From positions 248,001-312,000 of the forward strand of contig NZ_AGAV01000015.1 of the NCBI RefSeq assembly GCF_000224785.1: a stretch of 64,000 bases of DNA, in the 5' to 3' direction. Below, in pieces: positions 1-7,925 of the stretch. The notes below the pieces were generated by a model, which saw only the letters and a program-made list of their open reading frames with translations, made no database searches and had not been told where the DNA came from. Position 1 is the first letter of the stretch. Every line of letters starts with the position of its first letter. The translations under genes were made by a program, and so were the position numbers. The stretch comes from Lentibacillus jeotgali. Its GTDB lineage: Bacteria; Bacillota; Bacilli; Bacillales; Amphibacillaceae.

Positions 1-449
1 ACAACTTTTTCCGAATCGCCCCTGTTGACGATGGTAATGATTAAATCATATAGAACGTCCTGATCTTCCTTCATGATATCAACACCCTCCTCATCTGTTG
101 CATCGCCTTCCTCACCATGCCACCCCAGCAAATGATTGATTCCGGCGATTTTTTTCGTATCGATTACAAATCCGATGCCCTGTCTCGGCTTATTCAGCTG
201 AACAGAATCGATGATGGCGTGTTTGACATCATCAAAAATTTCATCGGATACAAGTGTCAGTATGACGGCTCTTTCACGTTCCGCCGGTATGCCTAAAATC
301 CGCATCTTTTCGTTGAGCCGGATTCCCTCGCCTAGCAGGGTGGTTCCGCCTTGAGCCCCGGCGTTTCGTGAAGCCTGCACAACCTTTTTGGCCTTATCTT
401 TTTTAACGATCGTGATGATGAGCTTCTGCCCCTGAATCGTCACTGACAT
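1..449 (-). CDS. P-II family signal protein (partial, C-terminus cut by window)
   Basis: About 149 codons are visible; the 3' end lies outside the window. The translation starts MSVTIQGQKLIITIVKKDKA and continues with a ferredoxin-like PII core, including a GIGFVIDTKKIAGI segment resembling the second beta-hairpin of PII trimers. The ATG at 447-449 follows an AGAAAGGAG site. The start lies inside the upstream DUF1538 gene (47-bp overlap), so translation is probably coupled. PII proteins are small trimeric nucleotide or metabolite sensors that often gate a membrane partner encoded beside them. The likely job here is regulation of the DUF1538 pair; that is inference from gene order. The loop regions differ from GlnB/GlnK, so the ligand cannot be told. 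Confidence 0.75.
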   Translation of the reverse strand, partial: MSVTIQGQKLIITIVKKDKAKKVVQASRNAGAQGGTTLLGEGIRLNEKMRILGIPAERERAVILTLVSDEIFDDVKHAIIDSVQLNKPRQGIGFVIDTKKIAGINHLLGWHGEEGDATDEEGVDIMKEDQDVLYDLIITIVNRGDSEKV

Positions 450-1173
450 ACTGACTTTTCTCCTTTCTGCTGTACAGAATACCAAGCGTTAACACTGATA
501 ATATAGGAGCCAATGCGACCATTGCAACCATACCAAACCCATCAAGTAACGGGTCGCGTCCTTCTATCTGTCCGGCGATGCCGGTGAACATGGCCAGTAT
601 GAATGTTGCCGTCATTGGCCCCGTGGATACCCCGCCTGAGTCGAATGCGATTGTTGTAAATGTTTTTGGCGAATAGCGAACCATTACAAACGCTATTATA
701 TAACCTGGAATGATAAAATACCATAGGGAAAATCCAAAAATTAGCCGTATCATTGACAGTGCGACCGAAATGCCGACCCCTATTGATAATGTATACAGCA
801 GTAGTTTTTCCGGGATATAACCACCGGATACTTTCTCAGCCTGCTCAACCATGACGGCAACAGCAGGTTCTGCATAGATGGCAAAAAAGCCAATGATAAA
901 TCCGATTGGTATCAAAACCCATTTATATGACATATCCCCCAGAACATTCCCCATTTGTTCCCCGAAAGGCATGAACCCGATGTGAACGCCCTGCAGGAAA
1001 AACGCAAGTCCAAAAAATGTCAGAACGAAGCCGATTCCGATGTCCAATAGCCGGCGAACCGGCAGTTTCAGAAAGACAAAGTGAAAAATGGCAAACAAAA
1101 CAGCCAGAGGCAACAGCGCAATCGCCACCTCTTGCATGGTCTGGGGGAAGCCTTCAAATATGTGCAAATTCAT
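403..1173 (-). CDS. DUF1538 membrane protein, second of a pair (UmpB-like)
   Basis: A 256-residue polytopic membrane protein with about seven hydrophobic segments and the DUF1538 hallmarks: a FAEPAV-like AEPAVAVMVEQ stretch near residue 102 and a FDSGGVSTGPMT motif near residue 178. The C-terminus is a His-rich cytoplasmic tail (AEAHHHDR). The start ATG overlaps the stop of the upstream paralogue by 4 bp, a translationally coupled pair. Two-gene DUF1538 systems (UmpAB) have been reported from a halophilic Halomonas as a Na+(Li+,K+)/H+ antiporter; this is recalled from the literature. Ion transport is therefore the best guess, but the substrate is not shown by the sequence. Confidence 0.8.
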   Translation of the reverse strand: MNLHIFEGFPQTMQEVAIALLPLAVLFAIFHFVFLKLPVRRLLDIGIGFVLTFFGLAFFLQGVHIGFMPFGEQMGNVLGDMSYKWVLIPIGFIIGFFAIYAEPAVAVMVEQAEKVSGGYIPEKLLLYTLSIGVGISVALSMIRLIFGFSLWYFIIPGYIIAFVMVRYSPKTFTTIAFDSGGVSTGPMTATFILAMFTGIAGQIEGRDPLLDGFGMVAMVALAPILSVLTLGILYSRKEKSQYVSDDSGAEAHHHDR

Positions 1174-1862
1174 CCGTAAATCACCCCCAGAATCAGTACC
1201 GATAAAATCGGGCCGATAGAAGCGAGACCGACAAGACCGAATCCGTCACTTGAGGCTGTTTTACCCCTGATAACGGTAGCAACCCCGACGCCCAATGCTA
1301 GGATGAATGGTACAGTCAGTGGCCCGGTTGTGACACCACCAGCATCAAACGAAATTGGTACAAAGCTTGATGGCGCAAAAGCAGCTATCAAAAAGATAAG
1401 CGCATAGCCGCCTGCCAGCAAATAAACAATGCTGATATTAAACACGATACGGAACATGGCTAAGGCTACAAAAATACCTACACCAATAGCGACTGACATG
1501 ATTAGAACGCTCTGCGGAATAGCTCCCCCGGAGACATCATCAATTTGCGAGGAAAGAACGCGCACATCGGGTTCAGCAAACGTTACAACTGCCCCGAGGA
1601 GAAAGCCAAACAATACAATGATCCAGATCTTTTTGGTCTTGGATAAAGCTGATCCGATCATTTCTCCGACGGGAAGCAGTCCTACATTAACGCCCAGAAG
1701 AAAGAGGATAAGGCCGATGCCAACAAACAAGACGCCAATTAAAAATTGCACAAACGCCTCCATCGGCAGCCAGATGATTGTGAATTGCAGTGCGGTTATA
1801 ACGAGTGCAATCGGCAGGATAGAATAAATAACCTCAAAAACAGTGTCCTTAATATTGTCCAT
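1170..1862 (-). CDS. DUF1538 membrane protein, first of a pair (UmpA-like)
   Basis: A 230-residue, very hydrophobic protein paralogous to the downstream gene. It shares the TFAEPDVRVLSSQI segment (about residue 95) and the FDAGGVTTGPLT motif (about residue 172), the two best conserved stretches of DUF1538. It is the first gene of a three-gene minus-strand operon with the second DUF1538 gene and a P-II-like gene. A TATAAT box on the minus strand at 1963-1968 lies about 100 bp upstream; its -35 match is weak. The acidic residue in AEP/AEPD and the paired glycines are candidates for an ion path. Function is inferred from the reported UmpAB antiporter. Confidence 0.8.
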   Translation of the reverse strand: MDNIKDTVFEVIYSILPIALVITALQFTIIWLPMEAFVQFLIGVLFVGIGLILFLLGVNVGLLPVGEMIGSALSKTKKIWIIVLFGFLLGAVVTFAEPDVRVLSSQIDDVSGGAIPQSVLIMSVAIGVGIFVALAMFRIVFNISIVYLLAGGYALIFLIAAFAPSSFVPISFDAGGVTTGPLTVPFILALGVGVATVIRGKTASSDGFGLVGLASIGPILSVLILGVIYG

Positions 1863-1993
1863 AAAAAACCCCCAGGTGTGTTTGGTGATTTGTTGCTAGC
1901 GAAGAAACGTATATTGGAAGATTAAGATCAAAAGAGGATATATACGTAAATGTTCCCTTTTCATTATAGCATTGTGAAAGAATAATCAGAAAT

Positions 1994-2018
1994 AAAAAGC
2001 ATCAGCCCGTTCTGATGC
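1994..2018 (-). terminator. Terminator-like hairpin (minus)
   Basis: On the minus strand, GCATCAG and CTGATGC arms are followed by TTTTTATTT. There is no minus-strand gene immediately upstream to terminate. Confidence 0.45.
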
Positions 2019-2039
2019 TGTGGTTTGCGCAACCGCCAT

Positions 2040-2058
2040 AAAAAACTGTCAAACAGTT
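2040..2058 (-). terminator. Short terminator-like hairpin (minus)
   Basis: On the minus strand, AACTGT-TTG-ACAGTT is followed by TTTTTAT. The stem is only 6 bp, so this is weak. Confidence 0.3.
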
Positions 2059-2300
2059 TCGTTGACACATTCATAAGGTATAGCGATCCAGGTACAAAGA
2101 ACTATTTATGTATCGAATTTTTGGAAAATTAGTTACATTGTAGTATGTACAGCATGCCCTGGAGGCTCTAATCTAGTATAGAGAGGCTTTATTAATAGAT
2201 TTGGAAGGAGGCAAAAGTCATGTAAACATGATGGTTTTGCTTAATTTTAACCCTGCGACAAATGTCATGAAACTATTAACGCTGAGGGGAGGGCTGTAAT

Positions 2301-3155
2301 ATAAAAAATTGGTGGATATGTTTATTTGTTGTTATGGCGATATTGACCATACCGTTGACACAGGCCCATGCAGACGACAAAAATGCCCGAAATGTCACCA
2401 TTAAAGTGATGACATACAACATTCATGCAGGCATTGGCAGTGACGGTAACTATGATATTGACCGGATTGCCGATGTAATCGAAGCGTCAGATGCTGATGT
2501 CATCGGTTTACAGGAAGTTGATAAGAACTGGGGCTACCGCAGCAATTTCGAAGACGGGCTTCAAAAGCTTGCCGAAAAGTTGGATATGCATGCCTTTATG
2601 GCCCCGATTTATAATCAGGACCCCATCAATGAAGGTGATCCAAGACGGAAGTATGGCGTAGCGGTTCTAAGCAAATATCCAATTATTGATTCAGCCAACC
2701 GCGCGATCACAAGGCTTTCAACCCAGGATGCCAATCCGGAACCGACGCCTGCACCGGGGTTTGCTGAAACAGTAATTAATGCCAAGGGGGCTATGTTTTC
2801 ATTTTATGTTACACATTTGGATTATCGCGGTGACCCTTACGTCCGCGAAATGCAGGTGAACGATATGCTAGATATTATCCCGGCCGACAGTAATGCGATA
2901 CTTACCGGGGATATGAACGCTGGGCCGGATGCGCCTGAGCTTTCGCCTCTTTTTAGCCGATTTAATGATGCATGGGCTGAAAGCGGAGAGGGTGAGGGCT
3001 ATACGTATTTGGCTTCCTCCCCAAGTAAACGCATTGACTACATCCTGACATCACAGGGGCTGGGTGTCTCAAATGCCAAGGTCATTGACACGCTGGCATC
3101 CGATCATTTGCCTGTTGTAACAGATGTGACACTGAAACGCGGCAATGGCAGATAA
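2301..3155 (+). CDS. Secreted endonuclease/exonuclease/phosphatase-fold protein with apparent ATA start
   Basis: The protein has the DNase I-like fold signature motifs in order: MTYNIH, IGLQEVD, VTHLDYRGD, LTGDMNAGP and a C-terminal SDHLPVVTD. These supply the metal-binding and catalytic Asn, Glu, Asp and His residues. The only in-frame ATG (2334) sits in the middle of a signal peptide and has no ribosome binding site. Extending upstream gives (I)KNWWICLFVVMAILTIPL ending in an AHA cleavage site, and codon 2301 is ATA, 7-8 nt after GGGGAGGG. The next in-frame stop upstream is at 2283. The intended start is therefore 2301, giving 284 residues. It is a likely exported phosphodiesterase or nuclease; the exact substrate is unknown. 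It lies 34 bp before nagZ and probably shares its transcript. Confidence 0.8.
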   Translation: MKNWWICLFVVMAILTIPLTQAHADDKNARNVTIKVMTYNIHAGIGSDGNYDIDRIADVIEASDADVIGLQEVDKNWGYRSNFEDGLQKLAEKLDMHAFMAPIYNQDPINEGDPRRKYGVAVLSKYPIIDSANRAITRLSTQDANPEPTPAPGFAETVINAKGAMFSFYVTHLDYRGDPYVREMQVNDMLDIIPADSNAILTGDMNAGPDAPELSPLFSRFNDAWAESGEGEGYTYLASSPSKRIDYILTSQGLGVSNAKVIDTLASDHLPVVTDVTLKRGNGR

Positions 3156-3189
3156 ACGCTTTTAAACTATGACTATAGGAGTGAATGCT

Positions 3190-4974
3190 TTGCTGAAACG
3201 ACGATTGTTTTCAATACTATCATTCATGCTTATTTTCCTGCTATGTTTCCCTGCTTCAGCATTTGGCAAGGGCTGGGACGATCCAACAAGGCCAGGCTGG
3301 GGCAACGGTGAAAAAGCGAAACACGGTTGGATTATCAGCAAAATGAACCACATGACGCTGGAAGAGAAAATCGGCCAGTTATTTATTATCCACATGTATG
3401 GACAGACCCCCACAGATCCCAACTATGAAGAGACCAACCTGAACAATAATCGCGGCGCTAAAAACTTTAAAGAAGCAATTGAAAAATATCATATCGGCGG
3501 TGTCATTTATTTTAATTGGACGGATAACATCGGCAATCCGGCTGATGTTGAACAGGTTAACGCCCTGTCAAATGGTCTGCAGGAGATCGCCATGGATCAG
3601 CGGATGCCGATTCCGTTATTCATTGCGACCGACCAGGAAGGCGGCATTGTTCAGCGGCTGACAAGTCCCGGAACGGTTTTCCCGGGAAATATGGCGCTTG
3701 GGGCTACCCGATCAACCGATTTGGCTGGTGAGTCTGCAGGGATTATTGGAACCGAGTTAAGCAGTCTTGGCATAAACATGAATTTTGCCCCTGTGGCAGA
3801 TGTCAATGTTAATCCGGAAAACCCGGTCATAGGTGTCCGGTCGTTCGGAGAGGACCCCGACCTTGTTTCGGATATGGCTGTTTCTCAGGTACAGGCTTAT
3901 CAGGACCAAAAAGTTATTCCGACAGCCAAACATTTCCCGGGACATGGTGATACGAATGTTGACTCACACTATGGTCTGCCGATCATCAATCATGACCTTG
4001 AAACATTGCACAATGTTGATTTGAAGCCATTCAAGGCAGCAATTGACGCTGGTATTGAGGCGATCATGACGGCACACATTGTCGTTCCGGCACTTGATGA
4101 CTCAGGGCTGCCGGCAACATTGTCGAAACCGATTATAACTGATCTTTTGCGCGAAGAAATGGGCTATGACGGACTGATCGTAACGGACAGCCTCGGCATG
4201 TCTGGAGCAAACGTGGTGGAGCCTGAGCGCGTGCCGGTTGAAGCATTTAAGGCCGGAAACGATATTTTACTGAACCCGCCTGATGTCGAGCAGTCATACA
4301 ATGCGATGCTTGAAGCGGTTGAAAGTGGTGAGATCAGTGAAGAGCGCGTTGACGAATCCGTTTACCGCATTTTGAAGGCCAAGATGGAAAAAGGCTTATT
4401 CGGTGATCCGAAAACTGATCCTGATGCGGTCGAAAACATTGGCACTGACGAAAACCTGGCCAAAGCGGATGAAATTGCCAATAAGAGCATTACCATGGTG
4501 AAAAATGAGAACAACTTGATGCCGCTGCAGGATAATCAGGATATTCTGATTACCGGCCCGTCCCTCGGTAAGCCGTCCTACCTTGCCGATCAGATGGCAG
4601 GCAAAGGCTACAATGTCACAGATTATGCAACCAATACAAGTCCGACGCAAGAGGAAATTGATGAAGCAACTCTAAAGGCACAGAACGCTGATAAAGTGGT
4701 GGTTACAACGTATACGGCAAATACCAACACGGCTCAACAGCAACTGGTTTCAGCATTGCAGAGTACAGGCAAGGATGTCGTTGTTGCGGCTATCCGGAAT
4801 CCTTATGATCTGATGAAGTTCCCTGACGTGGAAGGTTATCTGACCACTTACGGCAACAGAGATGTATCAGTAGAAGCACTTGCCAGAGTTCTGAGCGGTG
4901 ACGTGAATCCGCAGGGCAAGCTGCCGGTTACTATTCCAGATCTGTACGAATATGGTCACCATCTTGGTTATTAA
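3190..4974 (+). CDS. nagZ: Exported beta-N-acetylhexosaminidase (GH3, NagZ)
   Basis: The enzyme removes terminal GlcNAc from peptidoglycan fragments. The GH3 catalytic loop KHFPGHGDTNVDSH (from K247) carries the His/Asp acid-base dyad of NagZ enzymes, and VTDSLGM (D333) is the nucleophile region. A C-terminal GH3 domain follows, as in the exported B. subtilis NagZ. The signal peptide is MLKRRLFSILSFMLIFLLCF followed by PASAFG. The TTG at 3190 is chosen because AGGAG (3177-3181) is 8 nt upstream; the in-frame ATG at 3169 lies before that site. Length is 594 residues. The gene sits just upstream of namZ, matching the B. subtilis ybbD-ybbC pair for recycling MurNAc and GlcNAc from cell wall. Confidence 0.92.
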   Translation: MLKRRLFSILSFMLIFLLCFPASAFGKGWDDPTRPGWGNGEKAKHGWIISKMNHMTLEEKIGQLFIIHMYGQTPTDPNYEETNLNNNRGAKNFKEAIEKYHIGGVIYFNWTDNIGNPADVEQVNALSNGLQEIAMDQRMPIPLFIATDQEGGIVQRLTSPGTVFPGNMALGATRSTDLAGESAGIIGTELSSLGINMNFAPVADVNVNPENPVIGVRSFGEDPDLVSDMAVSQVQAYQDQKVIPTAKHFPGHGDTNVDSHYGLPIINHDLETLHNVDLKPFKAAIDAGIEAIMTAHIVVPALDDSGLPATLSKPIITDLLREEMGYDGLIVTDSLGMSGANVVEPERVPVEAFKAGNDILLNPPDVEQSYNAMLEAVESGEISEERVDESVYRILKAKMEKGLFGDPKTDPDAVENIGTDENLAKADEIANKSITMVKNENNLMPLQDNQDILITGPSLGKPSYLADQMAGKGYNVTDYATNTSPTQEEIDEATLKAQNADKVVVTTYTANTNTAQQQLVSALQSTGKDVVVAAIRNPYDLMKFPDVEGYLTTYGNRDVSVEALARVLSGDVNPQGKLPVTIPDLYEYGHHLGY

Positions 4975-5041
4975 AGGTGGCGACAGTAGTTTCAATATAG
5001 AAGCAAATTACTCAGCAAAATAAAAACAGGAGGCATTCACA

Positions 5042-6355
5042 ATGAAAAAATGGATGGTCATGCTAGCAGCCGGCATCATGACATTAGCAACATTGTCTGT
5101 CGTTATGGCAGATTCCCCGGGAAATGGTAAAGGGCCACCTGATGGTGTTCCGCCAGGTCATGACACAGACGTCAAGCTTGGTATTGATGTATTGCTGGAA
5201 GACGAAATTGATATGCTGGAGGGCAAAAATGTCGGTCTTATTACCAATCCGACCGGTGTTGACCAGCAATTAAACAGCATTGTGGATACCCTGCACAATC
5301 ACGATGATGTCAATCTTGTCTCACTGTATGGACCGGAGCATGGTGTCCGGGGCAGTGCGCAGGCAGGGGAGTATGTTGAGTTTTATATCGACGAAAAAAC
5401 CGGGCTGCCTGTCTACAGTCTTTATGGTGAAACGCGCAAGCCGACACCGGAAATGCTTGAAGGCGTTGATACATTGCAGTTTGATATTCAGGATGTTGGG
5501 ACACGCTTCTACACGTATATTTATACGATGGCGTACGCGATGGAAGCTGCAGCCGAAAATGACATTGAGTTTGTTGTTCTTGATCGACCGAACCCGCTTG
5601 GCGGTGAAAAAGTGGAAGGCCCGGTACTGAAACCTGAGTACTCATCGTTTGTCGGGGTGTACCCGATTCCACTAAGACACGGCATGACTGTCGGTGAACT
5701 GGCCAAGCTGTTCAATGAGGAGTTTGATATTGGTGCTGATCTGGAAGTGGTTGAGATGGAAGGCTGGAACCGTTCGATGACATATGACGAGACGGGACTT
5801 GAGTTCGTTATGCCATCACCGAATATGCCGACCCTTGATACAGCAAGTGTTTACCCGGGGGCAGCATTAATCGAAGGCACAAATGTCTCAGAGGGACGCG
5901 GTACAACGAAACCGTTTGAATTGATTGGCGCACCGTTCATCGACAGCACGGAACTTGCGGCCAATTTAAACGATCAGGAGCTTGACGGTGTTCAGTTCAG
6001 AGCTGCATCGTTTACACCGCAGTTTTCAAAGCACAGCGGTGAATTGTCCCATGGCATCGAGATTCATGTGAAAGACAAAGAAGTATATGAACCAATTGAA
6101 ACAGGTGTTACCATCGTGAAAACAATCCATGACATGTATCCGGAAGATTTTGCTTTCCGGGAAGAAAACAGTCAGGGCATTTCTTTCTTTGACAACCTGA
6201 TCGGTAATGGCTGGGTCCGGGACAAAATTGAAAACGGTGCCTCAGTTGATGAAATCGTCAGTACATGGCAGCCGGAGCTCGACGAATTTAAAGAGACACG
6301 AGAGGACTACTTGCTTTATGAAGGGGGCAAAAAACGGGGGCCACCATGGGAATAG
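5042..6355 (+). CDS. namZ: Exo-beta-N-acetylmuramidase (DUF1343/GH171, NamZ)
   Basis: A 437-residue protein with a signal peptide (MKKWMVMLAAGIMTLATLSV, cleaved near VMA) and a complete DUF1343 domain. Visible family motifs include GLITNPTGVD, LYGPEHGVRG, DIQDVGTRFYTY, VLDRPNPLGG, MPSPNMPT and EGTNVSEGRGTTKPFE. In B. subtilis this family (NamZ, formerly YbbC) releases MurNAc from the non-reducing end of peptidoglycan chains, and NagZ then removes the exposed GlcNAc. The gene follows nagZ after a 67-bp gap with a good AGGAGG site and ends at a strong terminator. No MurNAc uptake or MurQ genes are in the window, so fate of the released sugar cannot be read here. Confidence 0.92.
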   Translation: MKKWMVMLAAGIMTLATLSVVMADSPGNGKGPPDGVPPGHDTDVKLGIDVLLEDEIDMLEGKNVGLITNPTGVDQQLNSIVDTLHNHDDVNLVSLYGPEHGVRGSAQAGEYVEFYIDEKTGLPVYSLYGETRKPTPEMLEGVDTLQFDIQDVGTRFYTYIYTMAYAMEAAAENDIEFVVLDRPNPLGGEKVEGPVLKPEYSSFVGVYPIPLRHGMTVGELAKLFNEEFDIGADLEVVEMEGWNRSMTYDETGLEFVMPSPNMPTLDTASVYPGAALIEGTNVSEGRGTTKPFELIGAPFIDSTELAANLNDQELDGVQFRAASFTPQFSKHSGELSHGIEIHVKDKEVYEPIETGVTIVKTIHDMYPEDFAFREENSQGISFFDNLIGNGWVRDKIENGASVDEIVSTWQPELDEFKETREDYLLYEGGKKRGPPWE

Positions 6356-6364
6356 CCAAAACAA

Positions 6365-6400
6365 AAGCACTTCCGCAATTACTTGCGGGAGTGCTTTATA
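6365..6400 (+). terminator. Terminator after namZ
   Basis: A 14-bp stem AAGCACTTCCGCAA / TTGCGGGAGTGCTT with a 4-nt loop, followed by TATA rather than a long T run. Confidence 0.75.
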
Positions 6401-6432
6401 CGTTCATAACAAGGCTCACGCTGTGTTACGGA

Positions 6433-6461
6433 TTGACAGATCCTCTAATTTCACCTATAAT
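6433..6461 (+). promoter_or_regulatory. SigA promoter of the tetR gene
   Basis: A consensus TTGACA (6433-6438), a 17-bp spacer and TATAAT (6456-6461). The TetR operator begins at the last bases of the -10 box, so bound repressor would block transcription. Confidence 0.85.
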
Positions 6462-6478
6462 GAATGATAGTCAGTCAT
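6460..6478. promoter_or_regulatory. TetR operator, copy 1 (imperfect)
   Basis: ATGAATGATAGTCAGTCAT matches the perfect palindrome at 7100-7118 at 17 of 19 positions. It overlaps the tetR promoter, so the regulator probably represses itself. Confidence 0.75.
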
Positions 6479-6497
6479 TTAGATGGAGGATATAGGA

Positions 6498-7070
6498 TTG
6501 GACAATAAAAAAGAGGCAATTATTCAATCAGCAATCAATGTGTTTCGTGAAAAAGGTATTGATAAGGCGACGGTTTCAGATATCGTTAAAGGTGCCGGAA
6601 TCGCGCAGGGAACCTTTTATTTATATTTTTCATCCAAATTATCGGTTATGCTTTCAATTGCAGAAGTGATGACCGAAAAGATATTGAAGGAAATTCAGGA
6701 AAATGTTTATGACGATCAGCCGTTTGAGCGAAAGTTGGAATTAGTCATTGACATCGTGTTTAATTTGACGAAGGAGTACAGGGACGTGTTCGCGCTGACT
6801 TATGCGGGACTTGCTTCAACTGAGTATATGCAGGAATGGGAGATCATTTATGAATCCTACTATGCATGGTTCAGTGGCCAGCTTGAATCGGCTCAAGCAG
6901 ACGGTGTCATCCGTAATTCTCTGAATCCAAAGCGCACCGCCGAGATTTTGATAGGTTTGATTGAAGATGCAGCAGAGCAGACCTATATGTACAGTCATCA
7001 AAATGACAGGAAAGCTGAATTGAAGAAAAAAGAAGTATTGAATTTTGCCGGACATGCGCTGGGGATTTAA
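6498..7070 (+). CDS. TetR/AcrR family repressor of the adjacent SMR pair (YvdT-like)
   Basis: The N-terminal helix-turn-helix is typical of TetR: AIIQSAINVFREKGIDKATV followed by SDIVKGAGIAQGTFYLYFSS. The remaining ~130 residues are a helical ligand-binding domain. The TTG at 6498 is chosen because GGAGG (6485-6489) is 8 nt upstream; an ATG at 6483 lacks a ribosome binding site. Length is 190 residues. Matching operators at its own promoter and in front of the SMR genes show that it controls both. Gene order (TetR then two SMR genes) resembles yvdT-yvdS-yvdR of B. subtilis. The inducing ligand is unknown. Confidence 0.88.
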   Translation: MDNKKEAIIQSAINVFREKGIDKATVSDIVKGAGIAQGTFYLYFSSKLSVMLSIAEVMTEKILKEIQENVYDDQPFERKLELVIDIVFNLTKEYRDVFALTYAGLASTEYMQEWEIIYESYYAWFSGQLESAQADGVIRNSLNPKRTAEILIGLIEDAAEQTYMYSHQNDRKAELKKKEVLNFAGHALGI

Positions 7071-7099
7071 CTCAGTGTCATGTCCTTTCTTACACAGCA

Positions 7100-7118
7100 A
7101 TGACTGATAATCAGTCAT
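7100..7118. promoter_or_regulatory. TetR operator, copy 2 (perfect palindrome)
   Basis: ATGACTGATAATCAGTCAT is a perfect 19-bp inverted repeat with a single central base. It lies 18 bp before the first SMR start codon, between the tetR stop and the ribosome binding site. Confidence 0.85.
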
Positions 7119-7136
7119 TATGAGGGGGCGTTCTGA

Positions 7137-7484
7137 ATGAATAAATCATGGGTCTATCTTGTTCTTGTATGCTTGTTAGAGTTGTGCTGGGTGTTTGGCT
7201 TTAATGTGGCTTCCAGCTGGTGGCACTGGGGGCTTATTGCACTGGTGGTCTGGCTCGATTTGGAATGCCTCAGAAAGGCTTGTGAGGCACTGCCAACCGG
7301 TACAGTTTACGCCATTTTTGCTGCGGCAGGCACGACCGGTACCGTATTAATGGATGTGTTTTTATTTAACGGCAGCATCAATGTCGCAAAAATGTTTTTC
7401 ATTATGCTTTTGGTTGTCGGTGTAATCGGTCTGAAACTTGCCGATCGCCAGGATGACAAACGTATGGAAGGAGGCTCTCACTGA
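7137..7484 (+). CDS. SMR family efflux subunit A (paired, YvdS/YkkC-like)
   Basis: A 115-residue, four-helix small multidrug resistance protein. The essential membrane glutamate is E15 (VCLLELCWVFG). PTGTVYAIFAAAGTTGTVLM carries the conserved helix 3 loop. SMR proteins are proton antiporters for quaternary cations or guanidinium-type compounds. Paired SMRs work as heterodimers of opposite topology, and the charged tail (ADRQDDKRMEGG) supports a fixed orientation. The stop overlaps the next start by 1 bp. The ATG follows a GAGGGGG site. The TetR operator just upstream implies drug or metabolite induction. Confidence 0.88.
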   Translation: MNKSWVYLVLVCLLELCWVFGFNVASSWWHWGLIALVVWLDLECLRKACEALPTGTVYAIFAAAGTTGTVLMDVFLFNGSINVAKMFFIMLLVVGVIGLKLADRQDDKRMEGGSH

Positions 7485-7798
7485 TGGGATGGGTATTTAT
7501 TTTATTGGCATCGATGTTTGAAATGATTGGGGTGGTTGGGCTGAAATTGTCCAGCCGGCAGAAATCTATGAAAAATAGTGTGCTGTATCTCGGCGGGTTT
7601 TGTACGTCTGTTGCTATGCTGTATCAGGCTTTTGCGTATTTGCCTGTGAGTGTGGCTTATGCGGTCTGGGTTGGCATTGGGACAGCTGGTGCAGTAATTG
7701 TGAACATGATCTTCTTTGGTGAGTCGAGAAGTCTCTCACGGGTTGTGAGCTTGTCGGCCATTATTGTTGGCGTGATCGGGCTACGGGCGATTTCGTAA
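7484..7798 (+). CDS. SMR family efflux subunit B (paired, YvdR/YkkD-like)
   Basis: A 104-residue SMR protein with the conserved E13 (LASMFEMIGVVGLKLS) and a typical VAYAVWVGIGTAGAV segment in helix 3. It shares one base with the upstream SMR gene (TGATG junction), so the two are translated in a fixed ratio and probably form a heterodimer. Its loops are also positive but distributed differently from the partner, as expected for antiparallel pairs. The transcript ends at a bidirectional terminator. The transported compound is not predictable from sequence. Confidence 0.88.
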   Translation: MGWVFILLASMFEMIGVVGLKLSSRQKSMKNSVLYLGGFCTSVAMLYQAFAYLPVSVAYAVWVGIGTAGAVIVNMIFFGESRSLSRVVSLSAIIVGVIGLRAIS

Positions 7799-7870
7799 TA
7801 CTTTGCCGTGGAAACCTCAGTGTAAAGACACGCAAAGGGTCTCCTTGTGGTAATCATGTTGTTCATACTG

Positions 7871-7914
7871 AAGAAAGCTGGACAGCTCTTAAGAAGCGGT
7901 CCGGCTTTCTTGGT
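7871..7914. terminator. Bidirectional terminator between SMR pair and yutJ
   Basis: A 13-bp stem AAGAAAGCTGGAC / GTCCGGCTTTCTT with a 15-nt loop serves the plus-strand SMR operon and the minus-strand yutJ gene. Confidence 0.75.
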
Positions 7915-7925
7915 ATCATGCTCAA

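Larger units (their letters stand above)
1863..2300. other. Intergenic region between the DUF1538 operon and the phosphodiesterase gene
   Basis: A 438-bp gap between divergent genes. It holds a minus-strand TATAAT at 1963-1968, two terminator-like hairpins oriented to the minus strand (1994-2018 and 2040-2058) and a GAGGGGAGGG ribosome binding site at the right end. No convincing gene was seen. The two hairpins lie upstream of the minus-strand promoter, so they cannot be attenuators of the DUF1538 operon and may mark a deleted minus-strand gene. Confidence 0.5.

Noticed and set aside
1429-1827. 132-codon plus-strand ORF opposite DUF1538
   Set aside because: It is antisense to a well-supported membrane gene, without ribosome binding site; its Pro/Ile/Thr-rich composition is a complement artefact.
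1994-2058. Attenuator of the DUF1538 operon
   Set aside because: Both hairpins lie upstream of the likely minus-strand -10 box (1963-1968), so they would not be in the transcript.
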